Origin: JAWCLZ01 sp038850275
GTDB taxonomy: Archaea > Halobacteriota > JAWCLZ01
NCBI GenBank assembly: GCA_038850275.1
Contig: JAWCLZ010000022.1
Coordinates: 1 to 20,059, forward strand
Reading direction: 5' to 3'
Length of the DNA: 20,059 nucleotides
Positions 6,967 through 14,588 of the stretch are shown here, piece by piece. Every line of letters begins with the position of its first letter. The stretch's first letter is position 1. The notes below the pieces were generated by a model. It made no database searches and was not told the origin of the DNA. It saw nothing but the letters and a program-made list of their open reading frames with translations. The position numbers and the translations under genes are program-made.

Positions 6967-9087
6967 TCAACCTCGATATTTTTCTATAAAAATTTCAAAC
7001 CACTTCATCCACTCTCTTTCCACTCGTTGGAGATCTTGTTTGTATTCATCTAATAAAACCCAGAATTTGTTGTTTGCACTTCCAACTGCTTCTGCGCTTA
7101 GCAGTTTTGGATTATTCAGCTTCCGGCTAGCGTCCACTTGAGTTTGCTTTATTTTCTCTCTCAAAGCAATATTTTCAAGAGCCTCCTCTATGGAAATACC
7201 CCATTTTAAAGCAATGTTTTTCACTGCCTCAGATTTCCCCATATCTAAAACTTGAAGCGGTCTCAATTGGTCTTTTTCAGCGCTGTAATCCATTAAGTCT
7301 TGGAAGATTTCATTTGAATTTTTCTCCTCTTTTAAAACCTCAGTTATTTGCTTTATCCTTCGCATCCTCAAAATTCCTCCGCCTGGTCTTATTGGAGCGC
7401 AGACAACTATTACATCAGTTGCTTTGAAGGAAGACGGTGGAACTTCGAGGTCATATACTACTCGATCATAGACTTCTTTAGCGGTTGAACCATGTATGGT
7501 TCCCATTACAGAGTTACCTGCTGCCCCCACTCTCATTGCTTCATATAGCACTCTTGCCTCTCTGCCTCTTACTTCTCCGATTACCAGTACAGATTCCCCT
7601 AAACGCAGGGCTGATCTCAGCGCTTCATCTGGCTCAATTTCAGATGTCGAGCCAGCAACTGCAGATCTCGTGGTTAATCCTTGGATCTTCCAACCTGAGG
7701 CTTGAAGCTGGGGGATGGGTAATTCACGGGTGTCTTCGATTGTGATGACTCGAAATTTTTGAGGTATCTCCAACATAAGGGCACTTAATAGAGAGGTTTT
7801 CCCAGCTCCTCTACTTCCTGTGACTAATATGGATGCTTGTCCATCTACGAGGAAGCTTAACAATGCAGCCGCATATGAACTGAGGGTATTATTTGCGATC
7901 ATAGATGGCAAGCTCCAAGGCTCGGTGCTATGTCTTCGAAAAGCATAGGCTAAGCCGCTTGAGCTGAGAGGTGAGCCTATTGCTGCCACTCGAGTATGAT
8001 ATTCCTCGAGATCGGTATCCAACACTGGATTTGCCTCTGAGAAAGGCCTGCCGCTTAGGGAGCGCAATCTTGAAATAAGAGAATTTACATCATCCTCTGA
8101 GAGGTAAACATTTGAGCTGCATTCTTCGCCTTGAACAAGTAGATGAAGTGGATTTTTAGTTACTGGAGAGTTGACATATACATCTTGTACATTTGGGTCG
8201 AGCAATATATCTTCTAAAATTCCAAAGCCAGCTGTATATTTGGCGAATAAATCTGCAAGTTGATTTACTTCCTCAGGGTTTAGATTTAAATTTTTATTTC
8301 TCACCAGCTGAGATATGATTTCTCTGCCTTTTTCCATAAAGAAATCGCGAGCTCTCCTTGGATCTGAAAATTTCGCTGTCACCGGTCTCTGGCGTATTAA
8401 CTTTGCCTTTGCCTCCATGAGAATTTGAAGTTCTTCGATGGGTAAATTGTATTCCATGGGCGTGATAAAATAGATATTCTCGGGTTTATTTGGAAGTCTA
8501 TATATAGCCACTTGAACCGGTCTTCTCCCCGGTATTTTGATTTCATAGCTCTTCAAAAAAATAGCTCCATCTTGAACTTCAAGATCAATTCTCGTTGAGG
8601 AAAATTTGGGCCGAATGTATGGTTTTATACAGCGGTCGGGATTTTTTATCTCTGATAAACTAAATACTATACTTGAGAGTTTCGTCATTTCTTTTAGTTG
8701 CTGAAGCGCGCTATCGCGATATTCTCTTTCATATGGCTTTGCTAGAATCAAGCAATCAGTATGCGGTTCACTTTGCAATATCTGGAAAATATTCCCTCTG
8801 CATCTGGGATTTTGCAGAGTACCGCTCTCAAAGCACTTCTCGCAGTGTACTGTGGTGTGGCATTCATTGTTTTTAATTCTAATCGAATATCGACATTTAC
8901 TTTCTTTCTCGGTTTTTTGCAGTGTGCTTTTAATCTTGGATAGTAGATTCAATATAGTTATAGTTATATCCACTCCTGCGAAAGTGATTTTCTTTACTTT
9001 TTTGCACAAACTTGAAATATCATGAGAGAAATAAAGGTTTCGATCGTGAATAGCAAGAAAATATATATTCTGGGAAGGCGCGGTCAA
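6967..9087 (-). CDS. TadA/ArlI-like type II/IV secretion ATPase
   Basis: Hexameric cytoplasmic ATPase of the VirB11/TadA/ArlI family that powers a type IV pilus-type machine together with the downstream platform protein. An N-terminal cysteine-containing module (about residues 63-100: CRYSIRIKN, HCEKCFES, NPRC) is followed by a helical region. Then come FGILEDILLDPNVQDVYVNS (about 280-300), Walker A GSRGAGKTS (about 421-429), the Asp box ITIEDTREL, the Walker B region VLVIGEVRGRE (about 501-511), and the His box MGTIHG. The longest frame starts at TTG 9087, but that would overlap the divergent HerA-like gene (ATG 9022) by 66 bp. Recognisable sequence starts only near residue 60, so a start at GTG 8973 or nearby is more likely. 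No ribosome site settles it. The C-terminal tail of about 150 residues is charged and helical. Confidence 0.88.
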   Translation of the reverse strand: MTAPSQNIYFLAIHDRNLYFSHDISSLCKKVKKITFAGVDITITILNLLSKIKSTLQKTEKESKCRYSIRIKNNECHTTVHCEKCFESGTLQNPRCRGNIFQILQSEPHTDCLILAKPYEREYRDSALQQLKEMTKLSSIVFSLSEIKNPDRCIKPYIRPKFSSTRIDLEVQDGAIFLKSYEIKIPGRRPVQVAIYRLPNKPENIYFITPMEYNLPIEELQILMEAKAKLIRQRPVTAKFSDPRRARDFFMEKGREIISQLVRNKNLNLNPEEVNQLADLFAKYTAGFGILEDILLDPNVQDVYVNSPVTKNPLHLLVQGEECSSNVYLSEDDVNSLISRLRSLSGRPFSEANPVLDTDLEEYHTRVAAIGSPLSSSGLAYAFRRHSTEPWSLPSMIANNTLSSYAAALLSFLVDGQASILVTGSRGAGKTSLLSALMLEIPQKFRVITIEDTRELPIPQLQASGWKIQGLTTRSAVAGSTSEIEPDEALRSALRLGESVLVIGEVRGREARVLYEAMRVGAAGNSVMGTIHGSTAKEVYDRVVYDLEVPPSSFKATDVIVVCAPIRPGGGILRMRRIKQITEVLKEEKNSNEIFQDLMDYSAEKDQLRPLQVLDMGKSEAVKNIALKWGISIEEALENIALREKIKQTQVDASRKLNNPKLLSAEAVGSANNKFWVLLDEYKQDLQRVEREWMKWFEIFIEKYRG

Positions 9088-10299
9088 GCGAGTAACGGGC
9101 TTTTGAATTTAGGGAGATACCTCGCACTTGATGGCTCACTTGGCGCAGAGGTTTATCTTGATGCGCTTCATCCTCACGTGGTATTGATATGTGGCAAAAG
9201 GGGATATGGTAAATCTTATTCCCTTGGTGTTATGGTTGAGGAACTCGCATCTCTCCACGAGGCTATTAAAAGTAATCTTGCGTTTTTAATCATAGATACC
9301 ATGGGTATATTCTGGACAATGGGGGTTGAAAATTGGAGGGAAGAGGACCTGCTGAAGAACTGGAACCTTCAGCCTAGGAGATATGATCTGGAAATTTTTG
9401 TTCCAAGTGCTTTTGCAGTGGAATTTGAACAGAGAGGGGTGAAATGCAGGTCTTTTTCAGTGAAGACAAGCAGTCTTGACCCATTTGACTGGTGTTCTAT
9501 GCTTAATATATCCCCCATTGAGCCCCTAGGGGTTTTAATTATCAGGATTATTCAAAAGCTAAGGGAAACTGGAGAGCCATTTTCCATTAAGGATATAGCC
9601 TTGCTTATTAGTCAGGATAAAAGAATTCATCCTAATGTTAGAACTGCAGCTGAAAATTACTTACTTGCAGTTCAAAGTTGGGGAGTTTTCGATAGCCATG
9701 GCACGCCTTTGAGCGAGCTTGTAAAACGAGGTAGAATTAGCGTGCTTGATTTAAGCTGCTATGGACATGCTTTGAATATTAAGAGTGCGATTGTGGCAAC
9801 GATTGCTAGGCAGATTTATGATGAACGTGTGAAGGCAAGGAGGAATCAGCTGTTGGCTAAGATGAAAAAAATTCCTTTGAATGAGGAATTCCCAATGGTT
9901 TGGCTTTTCATCGATGAAGCTCATGTTTTTCTACCTCGAAGTGGTGAAACATTGGCTTCAAGTGTAATTATAAATGAATGGCTCAGACTCGGGAGACAGC
10001 CCGGCTTGAGCTTGGTGCTTGCCACTCAAACCCTAGCAGCTCTCCATCGCGAGGCAATTTCCCACTGCGATATTTTAATCTGCCATAGACTGACTGCCCA
10101 GGAGGATATTGATGCATTGAGTGAAGTTAGGCCAATTTACATGCGCGAGGGAATTGTGGATTGCATGAGGAGATTGAGTCATGAAAGAGGCGCTGCTTTA
10201 TTGCTTGACGATAACACTGAAAGCATGCATATTGTAAAAATTAGACCTAGGAAGAGCTGGCACGGTGGCGGTGAGCCCAGTGCTATTGAGAATAGTTAG
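9022..10299 (+). CDS. HerA-like (DUF87) P-loop ATPase
   Basis: An FtsK/HerA-superfamily ATPase of 425 residues. Walker A is GKRGYGKS at residues 58-65, in the context PHVVLICGKRGYGKSYSLGV. Walker B is VWLFIDEAHVFLP near 292-304. A sensor segment, LVLATQTLAALHREAI, is followed by CDILICHRLTAQEDIDAL, the order typical of HerA. Family members translocate DNA, for example with NurA nuclease in repair, or drive conjugation-like transfer. No nurA, mre11 or rad50 lies here. The divergent start beside the pilus ATPase suggests, but does not prove, a link to that system. The start ATG at 9022 has no Shine-Dalgarno sequence; a GTG at 9046 is an alternative. A TATA-like AGTTATATCC is near 8961-8970. It ends 1 bp from the convergent next gene. 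Confidence 0.85.
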   Translation: MREIKVSIVNSKKIYILGRRGQASNGLLNLGRYLALDGSLGAEVYLDALHPHVVLICGKRGYGKSYSLGVMVEELASLHEAIKSNLAFLIIDTMGIFWTMGVENWREEDLLKNWNLQPRRYDLEIFVPSAFAVEFEQRGVKCRSFSVKTSSLDPFDWCSMLNISPIEPLGVLIIRIIQKLRETGEPFSIKDIALLISQDKRIHPNVRTAAENYLLAVQSWGVFDSHGTPLSELVKRGRISVLDLSCYGHALNIKSAIVATIARQIYDERVKARRNQLLAKMKKIPLNEEFPMVWLFIDEAHVFLPRSGETLASSVIINEWLRLGRQPGLSLVLATQTLAALHREAISHCDILICHRLTAQEDIDALSEVRPIYMREGIVDCMRRLSHERGAALLLDDNTESMHIVKIRPRKSWHGGGEPSAIENS

Positions 10300-10300
10300 A

Positions 10301-10633
10301 TTAAATTTGAATTGACTCTTTGATGTGCAATCCCAATTTCTCAGCTTGTTTACACATCTCAGCTTTATCTGGGCAGTCTAGTAAAGTGATTACTCCAACG
10401 TTGCGGTCCCCAATTTCTTTTTCTATGTGGATTCTATTTTCAAATTCTCTTTCACAGATATACCAGTATATTCCCTTTTCATAGATGAATTTTGCATCTT
10501 GCATTTTTGCATTTCTGCCTATTTCGCAAATGAAAATGCAAATTGGAATCGCAATGGTCTCACCCTCTATTTTTATGCATTTATATATATAGTCTTCTTG
10601 AGAGGGTAATGGCTTAATAATCACTTTGCTCAA
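10301..10633 (-). CDS. Small hypothetical protein (110 aa)
   Basis: No family is recognised. The protein is compact and mixed in charge, beginning MSKVIIKPLPSQEDYIYKC. A hydrophobic beta-like stretch rich in Ile and Cys (AIPICIFICEIGRNA) is followed by IYWYICEREF and a C-terminal GVITLLDCPDKAEMCKQA helix. Six cysteines are scattered without a clear metal motif. There is no signal peptide or membrane helix of normal length. The TTG start at 10633 is supported by GAGGGG about 8 bases upstream on the minus strand. It converges on the HerA-like gene, and its promoter lies in the A/T-rich spacer shared with the hdr genes. Confidence 0.6.
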   Translation of the reverse strand: MSKVIIKPLPSQEDYIYKCIKIEGETIAIPICIFICEIGRNAKMQDAKFIYEKGIYWYICEREFENRIHIEKEIGDRNVGVITLLDCPDKAEMCKQAEKLGLHIKESIQI

Positions 10634-10916
10634 GTAAATTCCCCTCTATTCTAATTTATTTTTTATAAGCGCTATTATAAATCCTTTTCTAAATAAAATA
10701 AGGCAAATTTAATCTAAATTTTAAAAATAATTCTTTTTTCTTAAATTATTAATTAAAATTAATTTATTTTTCATTTTTTTTATAAAATAACTATTTAAGA
10801 AATTCATTTTAATTTAAAATAATAATTTGTTTTTAAACAATTTTATTGTTTTTAAATAGAATAAGAATATTAATAAATATTTAAACAAATATTGAAGTTT
10901 GAAGGAGGTGAAATAA
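10634..10916. promoter_or_regulatory. Extremely A/T-rich divergent control region ahead of hdrC
   Basis: This 283-bp spacer between a minus-strand hypothetical gene and the first hdrC is almost entirely A and T. TTTAAATA at 10851-10858 is a good archaeal TATA-box candidate; it would place transcription start near 10880 and leave a leader of about 35 bases. The inverted repeat AATATTT/AAATATT at 10876-10893 overlaps the predicted start and could bind a regulator. A strong ribosome site, GGAGGTG at 10904-10910, precedes the ATG by 6 bases, unlike most starts in this window. All assigned by sequence only. Confidence 0.45.
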
Positions 10917-11483
10917 ATGATTAAGCTGGATCAACTCGACCCAAAATTCAAATATGAAATTGCAAATGAACCAGGTGGAGAGAAGATTTTAACTTGCTAC
11001 AGCTGCGCTAGCTGCAGCGTGATATGTCCTATTAATCAAGCAGGAGAAAAATTCAGCCCTCGTAAAATAATCCATAAAGCATTGCTTGGCATGCGTGAAG
11101 AAGTACTGACAGATGAAAAAATCTGGCTATGCGTGAATTGCTATGCCTGCTATGATTACTGCCCCCACGATGTACGCATAACTGAAATAATGGGGGCGCT
11201 AAGAGAAATAGCCAAGCGGGAGGAAAAGGCTGGCAGAATCAAAATATCCAGCGATAGACATAAATTTGAAGAAGCATTCGCTGAATCCATAAAGAAATAC
11301 GGCAGAGTGCATGAATTAGGCGCCATCAGCGGGTATCTGATAAAAACCAAGGGAATTGGACGAATGATAGCCTATAGTACTCAAGGAATTTCAATGTTCA
11401 GAAAGGGAAAGCTCGCTTTAACTGCAAAAGCGGTTAAAGATAAAATGCAAATTGAGAGGATATTCAAGGGGCTAAACAAATGA
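10917..11483 (+). CDS. HdrC-like ferredoxin-type subunit, divergent type (first Hdr pair)
   Basis: A 188-residue protein with two [4Fe-4S] binding motifs. C27-x2-C30-x2-C33-x3-C37-P is in CYSCASCSVICP, and C72-x2-C75-x2-C78-x3-C82-P is in CVNCYACYDYCP. This is the layout of heterodisulfide reductase subunit C, which passes electrons to HdrB. The C-terminal part (YGRVHELGAISGYLIKTKGI onwards) differs from canonical methanogen HdrC and from the second copy at 12967. It looks more like the HdrC-like subunits of Hdr-related complexes of sulfate reducers and anaerobic oxidisers. The real electron acceptor may therefore not be CoM-S-S-CoB. The start ATG has a strong GGAGGTG ribosome site. Its stop overlaps the hdrB start by 4 bp (ATGA), indicating translational coupling. 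Confidence 0.85.
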   Translation: MIKLDQLDPKFKYEIANEPGGEKILTCYSCASCSVICPINQAGEKFSPRKIIHKALLGMREEVLTDEKIWLCVNCYACYDYCPHDVRITEIMGALREIAKREEKAGRIKISSDRHKFEEAFAESIKKYGRVHELGAISGYLIKTKGIGRMIAYSTQGISMFRKGKLALTAKAVKDKMQIERIFKGLNK

Positions 11484-12328
11484 AATATGCATACTACCCC
11501 GGTTGCTTCCTCCATGGCTCAGCGAGAGAATATGAACTCTCTACGAAAGCAATATGCAGAGCTCTTGGAATAGAACTCGTGGAAATTGAAGATTGGAATT
11601 GCTGCGGCGCTCTAGAGGTTGCATCTGACAAATTACTTTCCACTGCCCTTTCAATTAGAAATATAATACTTGCCTCAAAACTAGGAATGGATATAATTGC
11701 GCCCTGCAGCATATGCTACAATAGCTTGCTCAGGGCAGACCACTCCATGAAAGAAAACCAAGGGATAAGAGAGAAAATAGAAGGATTAATAGGCGAGAGA
11801 TATACAGCTGAGATCAAAATTAAGCATTTAATTAATGTAATCATCCAAGACTATGGACTTATCAATCTCGCTGCGAAAGTTAAAAAACCCTTGAAGGAAA
11901 TTCGAGGAGCTCCTTATTACGGCTGCCTGCTAACTAGACCAACGAGTATCTGTAAAGCGGAAGACCCGGAGAATCCAATGTGGCTTGAAAATATAATTCA
12001 AGCAATTGGCGGAAGCTACATTGAACTTCCAAATAAAACCAAATGCTGCGGAGGAGCCCTTTTAATGGGAAAAGAAGAAATCGCTAATCAACTAGCCAAG
12101 AATTTACTTGAAGAGGCTAAAAAACTGGGTGCTAACTTTTTAGTAGTAGCCTGCCCGCTATGCCATACAATGCTAGATGCTCAGCAGCCTAAAATAGAAG
12201 CAGTATATAAAACTAGATTTAAGCTCCCAGTGCTCTATTTCACCCAAGCAATAGGCTTAGCCCTTGGCTTAGATATGCGCGAAATTGGCCTTGACAAGCA
12301 CTTTGTATCTCCAAAACTACTACAGTGA
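11480..12328 (+). CDS. HdrB-like subunit with two CCG domains (first Hdr pair)
   Basis: Catalytic-type subunit expected to carry two non-cubane [4Fe-4S] clusters that cleave a disulfide. Both CCG motifs are intact: C9-x31-C41-C42-x33-C76-x2-C79 and C149-x39-C189-C190-x34-C225-x2-C228. The first motif reads DWNCCGALE rather than the ASCCPAPGV block typical of methanogen HdrB, so this is a divergent paralogue of the copy at 13493. The 282-residue length is normal. It overlaps hdrC by 4 bp and must be coexpressed with it. Its last 9 bp overlap the end of the convergent cysteine-rich gene. Disulfide reduction is inferred from the family; the substrate is unknown. Confidence 0.85.
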   Translation: MKYAYYPGCFLHGSAREYELSTKAICRALGIELVEIEDWNCCGALEVASDKLLSTALSIRNIILASKLGMDIIAPCSICYNSLLRADHSMKENQGIREKIEGLIGERYTAEIKIKHLINVIIQDYGLINLAAKVKKPLKEIRGAPYYGCLLTRPTSICKAEDPENPMWLENIIQAIGGSYIELPNKTKCCGGALLMGKEEIANQLAKNLLEEAKKLGANFLVVACPLCHTMLDAQQPKIEAVYKTRFKLPVLYFTQAIGLALGLDMREIGLDKHFVSPKLLQ

Positions 12329-12850
12329 AAATGGCAAGTTTTCATTTTCTATCAAAGTTTTACAGAGATCATAATACTCACAAAAAGCATCTCTGCATTT
12401 TCTTCGATCTAAACACTTCCAAAACCTCGAATCTGGCTTTATTAGCACAGTTTCCGCTTGCTTGGTATTGAAAAGCAAGAGTGGAAGCGTGACCTTAAAA
12501 TTGCTCTCTTCACCCTCCGCAGGCTTGGTATAGCTTTCTATGCCCAGTTTTTTCAAGCAGCAGTTCAAGCACTCAAGGTGACTCTTCTTGCATTTCACTA
12601 TGCAGTAAGCTGCTAGGGGGATTTCAAATTCATAGGAAAAGTAAAAAGCTGCCCCTCCACGTCCTTTAAGCCAGATAAGCCTTTTATCCTCAAGTTCCTC
12701 CCAAGTTAATTCAATGGAGTACTTCGAAATAGCCTCATCTTCAGATAGAAATTTATACACTAAACACCACTCGCACTTCCTACAGGGGAAAGGACAGTTA
12801 CTTATATCTATCTTGGACAGAAGATCCATTAAACTTACTAGGGTTTTCAT
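12320..12850 (-). CDS. Cysteine-rich orphan protein (176 aa, 13 Cys)
   Basis: I do not recognise a family. Thirteen cysteines lie in three clusters: C19-x3-C23-x2-C26-x2-C29 (NCPFPCRKCEWC), C83-x3-C87-x6-C94-x2-C97-C98 (CIVKCKKSHLECLNCC), and C146-x5-C152-x4-C157-x5-C163. The first resembles an iron-sulfur or zinc site; the last is like the spaced cysteines of YkgJ-type putative Fe-S proteins. There is no signal peptide, so the protein is probably cytoplasmic. It lies between two hdrCB pairs on the opposite strand and overlaps the end of the first hdrB by 9 bp, so antisense interference is possible. The start ATG at 12850 has no ribosome site; Met8 is an alternative. A role in electron transfer or cluster assembly is inference from composition and location only. 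Confidence 0.7.
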   Translation of the reverse strand: MKTLVSLMDLLSKIDISNCPFPCRKCEWCLVYKFLSEDEAISKYSIELTWEELEDKRLIWLKGRGGAAFYFSYEFEIPLAAYCIVKCKKSHLECLNCCLKKLGIESYTKPAEGEESNFKVTLPLLLFNTKQAETVLIKPDSRFWKCLDRRKCRDAFCEYYDLCKTLIENENLPFSL

Positions 12851-12966
12851 ATTGAAAGATTTTTTTATCTTTGAATGCTGAAATTGCTATAAGCAGATAA
12901 ATTTCGAAAGCCTCATGTATAATTGACTGTATATTAAATGCCAATAAAGAAAAGAAGGATATTACT

Positions 12967-13475
12967 ATGGCTATACCTGTGAGTATTGAAAAAAATGAAT
13001 TTCTAGAAGAAATCATAAAATTGGGCGGTGAATCAATTTTAAATTGCTTTCAATGCGGTACTTGCACTGGCTCTTGTCCCTCAGGCAGACTTGCAGCGCT
13101 GAGGATAAGAAAAGAATTCCGAAAGGCTAAACTTGGTTTGAAGAAAGAAGTCATAAGCGGTGATGACATCTGGCAGTGCACAACCTGCCACACCTGCCTA
13201 GAGCGATGTCCCCAGGGAGTTGAAACAACTGATATAATTATGGCAATTAGAAATATCGCGGTTAAAGAGGGATACATGGCGGAAGCACATCGAAGAGCAG
13301 CTGGTTTCATGCTGAAAACAGGCCACCTTGTGCCAATTGATGACAAATTTAAAAAAGAGCGACTAGCACTTGGATTAAGCGAAATGCCCCCAATAGCACA
13401 AGCGGATAAGAACGCGGTTGAAAGTGTTCGCAAGATAATGGAAGAAACAGGCTTCACCAAACTACNNNNNNNNNN
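12967..13475 (+). CDS. hdrC: HdrC, CoB-CoM heterodisulfide reductase subunit C (canonical type; 3' end in assembly gap)
   Basis: Residues 1-166 are visible. Two [4Fe-4S] motifs are intact: C27-x2-C30-x2-C33-x3-C37-P (CFQCGTCTGSCP) and C71-x2-C74-x2-C77-x3-C81-P (CTTCHTCLERCP). The C-terminal part includes LGLSEMPPIAQADKNAVESV and KIMEETGF, the typical ending of methanogen HdrC. The protein should relay electrons from HdrA to HdrB. Ribosome site GAAGGA precedes ATG 12967. The frame enters the N run at 13466, and as assembled it then runs on into unrelated sequence to 13644, which is an artefact. If the gap holds a number of bases equal to 2 modulo 3, the frame stops at TGA 13485-13487, just ahead of hdrB, as expected for such an operon. 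Confidence 0.9.
13466..13475. other. Assembly gap (10 N)
   Basis: Ten N bases break the hdrC/hdrB junction. A round number of N is usually a placeholder, so the real gap length is unknown. Reading frames on each side imply a short gap of length 2 modulo 3 if hdrC ends at the TGA overlapping the hdrB ribosome site. Confidence 0.97.
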
Positions 13476-13492
13476 AAGAAGGGGTGAAAAAA

Positions 13493-14377
13493 ATGGGAGT
13501 TGGCTACGGCTTATTCCTAGGATGCGTGGCACCAAATCGCTATCCCGGGATAGAAAGTGCCACTCGCGAGGTGCTGAAAATACTAGGCGTTCCATTGAAA
13601 GAACTGGAGGGTGCATCCTGCTGCCCTGCTCCAGGTGTCACTAGATCCTTCAATCAAGCCACTTGGCTTGCACTTGGGGCACGCAATATTGCAATTGCAG
13701 AATCCATGGATGTGGAAATAATCACGATCTGCAATGGCTGCTTTGGATCACTTGCCGAAGTTTATCATAAGCTTGAGGAAAATGAGAAGTTAAAAGAAGA
13801 AGTCAACCAGATCTTGGCAAAAATAGGAATGACCTATAAGGGAACTTCTAAAGTGAGACATTTCGCAGAGTTTCTCTATCGGGATATTGGCCTTGAGAAA
13901 ATTGCAGATAAAGTAACTCGACCTCTGGATTTAAAGGTAGCAGTTCACTATGGCTGTCACTTCCTGAAACCCTCGAAGATAAAGCACCTTGATGATCCTG
14001 AAACCCCGCATATTTTAGATGAATTAGTTGAGATCACTGGTGCAAAGAGCATCGATTATGTTGATAAAAATCTCTGCTGCGGCTCAGGCGGTGGAGTTAG
14101 AGCTAGAAATCCAGATCTTGCATTGAAAATGACTCTTGTCAAGCTTCGAGAGATCAAGAAAACCGAGGCTCAGGCAATTGTGGATATCTGTCCATTCTGC
14201 CACTTGCAATACGACAGGGGACAGGTAGACATAAAGGCGAAGTATGGCGAGGTCTACACATATCCAGTGATACATCTAGCTCAGCTTTATGGCGTTGCCT
14301 TCGGCTTGGATTTGAAAAAGCTTGGCTTGGATAGACAGGAGATTCCAGCGCATTACATCTTCAATGGAAAAAATTAG
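13493..14377 (+). CDS. hdrB: HdrB, CoB-CoM heterodisulfide reductase subunit B (canonical type)
   Basis: Catalytic subunit of heterodisulfide reductase, which reduces CoM-S-S-CoB to the free thiols. Both CCG motifs that bind the non-cubane clusters are complete: C11-x31-C43-C44-x35-C80-x2-C83 and C155-x39-C195-C196-x36-C233-x2-C236. Segments YGLFLGCVAPNRYPGIESAT and EGASCCPAPGV are hallmarks of methanogen-type HdrB. I chose ATG 13493 because GGGGTG at 13481-13486 fits as its ribosome site; GTG 13484 would add three residues. The length is 294 residues. It should be cotranscribed with the preceding hdrC. No hdrA, mvh or fdh gene is in the window, so the electron-bifurcating partner is encoded elsewhere. 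Confidence 0.93.
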   Translation: MGVGYGLFLGCVAPNRYPGIESATREVLKILGVPLKELEGASCCPAPGVTRSFNQATWLALGARNIAIAESMDVEIITICNGCFGSLAEVYHKLEENEKLKEEVNQILAKIGMTYKGTSKVRHFAEFLYRDIGLEKIADKVTRPLDLKVAVHYGCHFLKPSKIKHLDDPETPHILDELVEITGAKSIDYVDKNLCCGSGGGVRARNPDLALKMTLVKLREIKKTEAQAIVDICPFCHLQYDRGQVDIKAKYGEVYTYPVIHLAQLYGVAFGLDLKKLGLDRQEIPAHYIFNGKN

Positions 14378-14477
14378 TAGAGAACCGCGTGTTTATTAAG
14401 AAGTCCTGCAAAATATCTTTATAGAAGTTTTGGGTTGCTTGAATTTGAGGGAATTGTAGGCTTCATGTCCTTTATTT

Positions 14478-14585
14478 CTAAATTTCTAATCCGAATATCG
14501 CAGCGGTTGCTCTTAGGCACCCAGTTATTTCCATAACTTCTCGCTGCTTTAATATTTTCTTGCATGCATCCCAAGAGGGAGAGCG
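14478..14585 (-). pseudogene. Possible C-terminal remnant of a minus-strand gene
   Basis: A 35-codon minus-strand frame reads WDACKKILKQREVMEITGCL and continues RATAAIFGLEI before a stop at 14478-14480. It is bounded upstream by a stop at 14586-14588 and has no start codon or ribosome site. It looks like the helical tail of a real protein rather than chance sequence, but it is short. Another frame over the same bases is also open (MQENIKAARSYGNNW, 49 codons), which weakens the call. No family recognised. Confidence 0.22.
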
Positions 14586-14588
14586 TTA

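Noticed and set aside
12798..13016. 72-residue hydrophobic minus-strand frame over the hdrC 5' end
   Set aside because: It overlaps both hdrC and the cysteine-rich gene and is the antisense shadow of coding sequence; its hydrophobicity comes from the A/T-rich spacer.
12967..13644. 225-residue frame continuing from hdrC through the N run
   Set aside because: After the gap it is out of frame with hdrB and reads unrelated sequence. It is an artefact of the placeholder length. The same holds for the antisense frame at 13050-13616.
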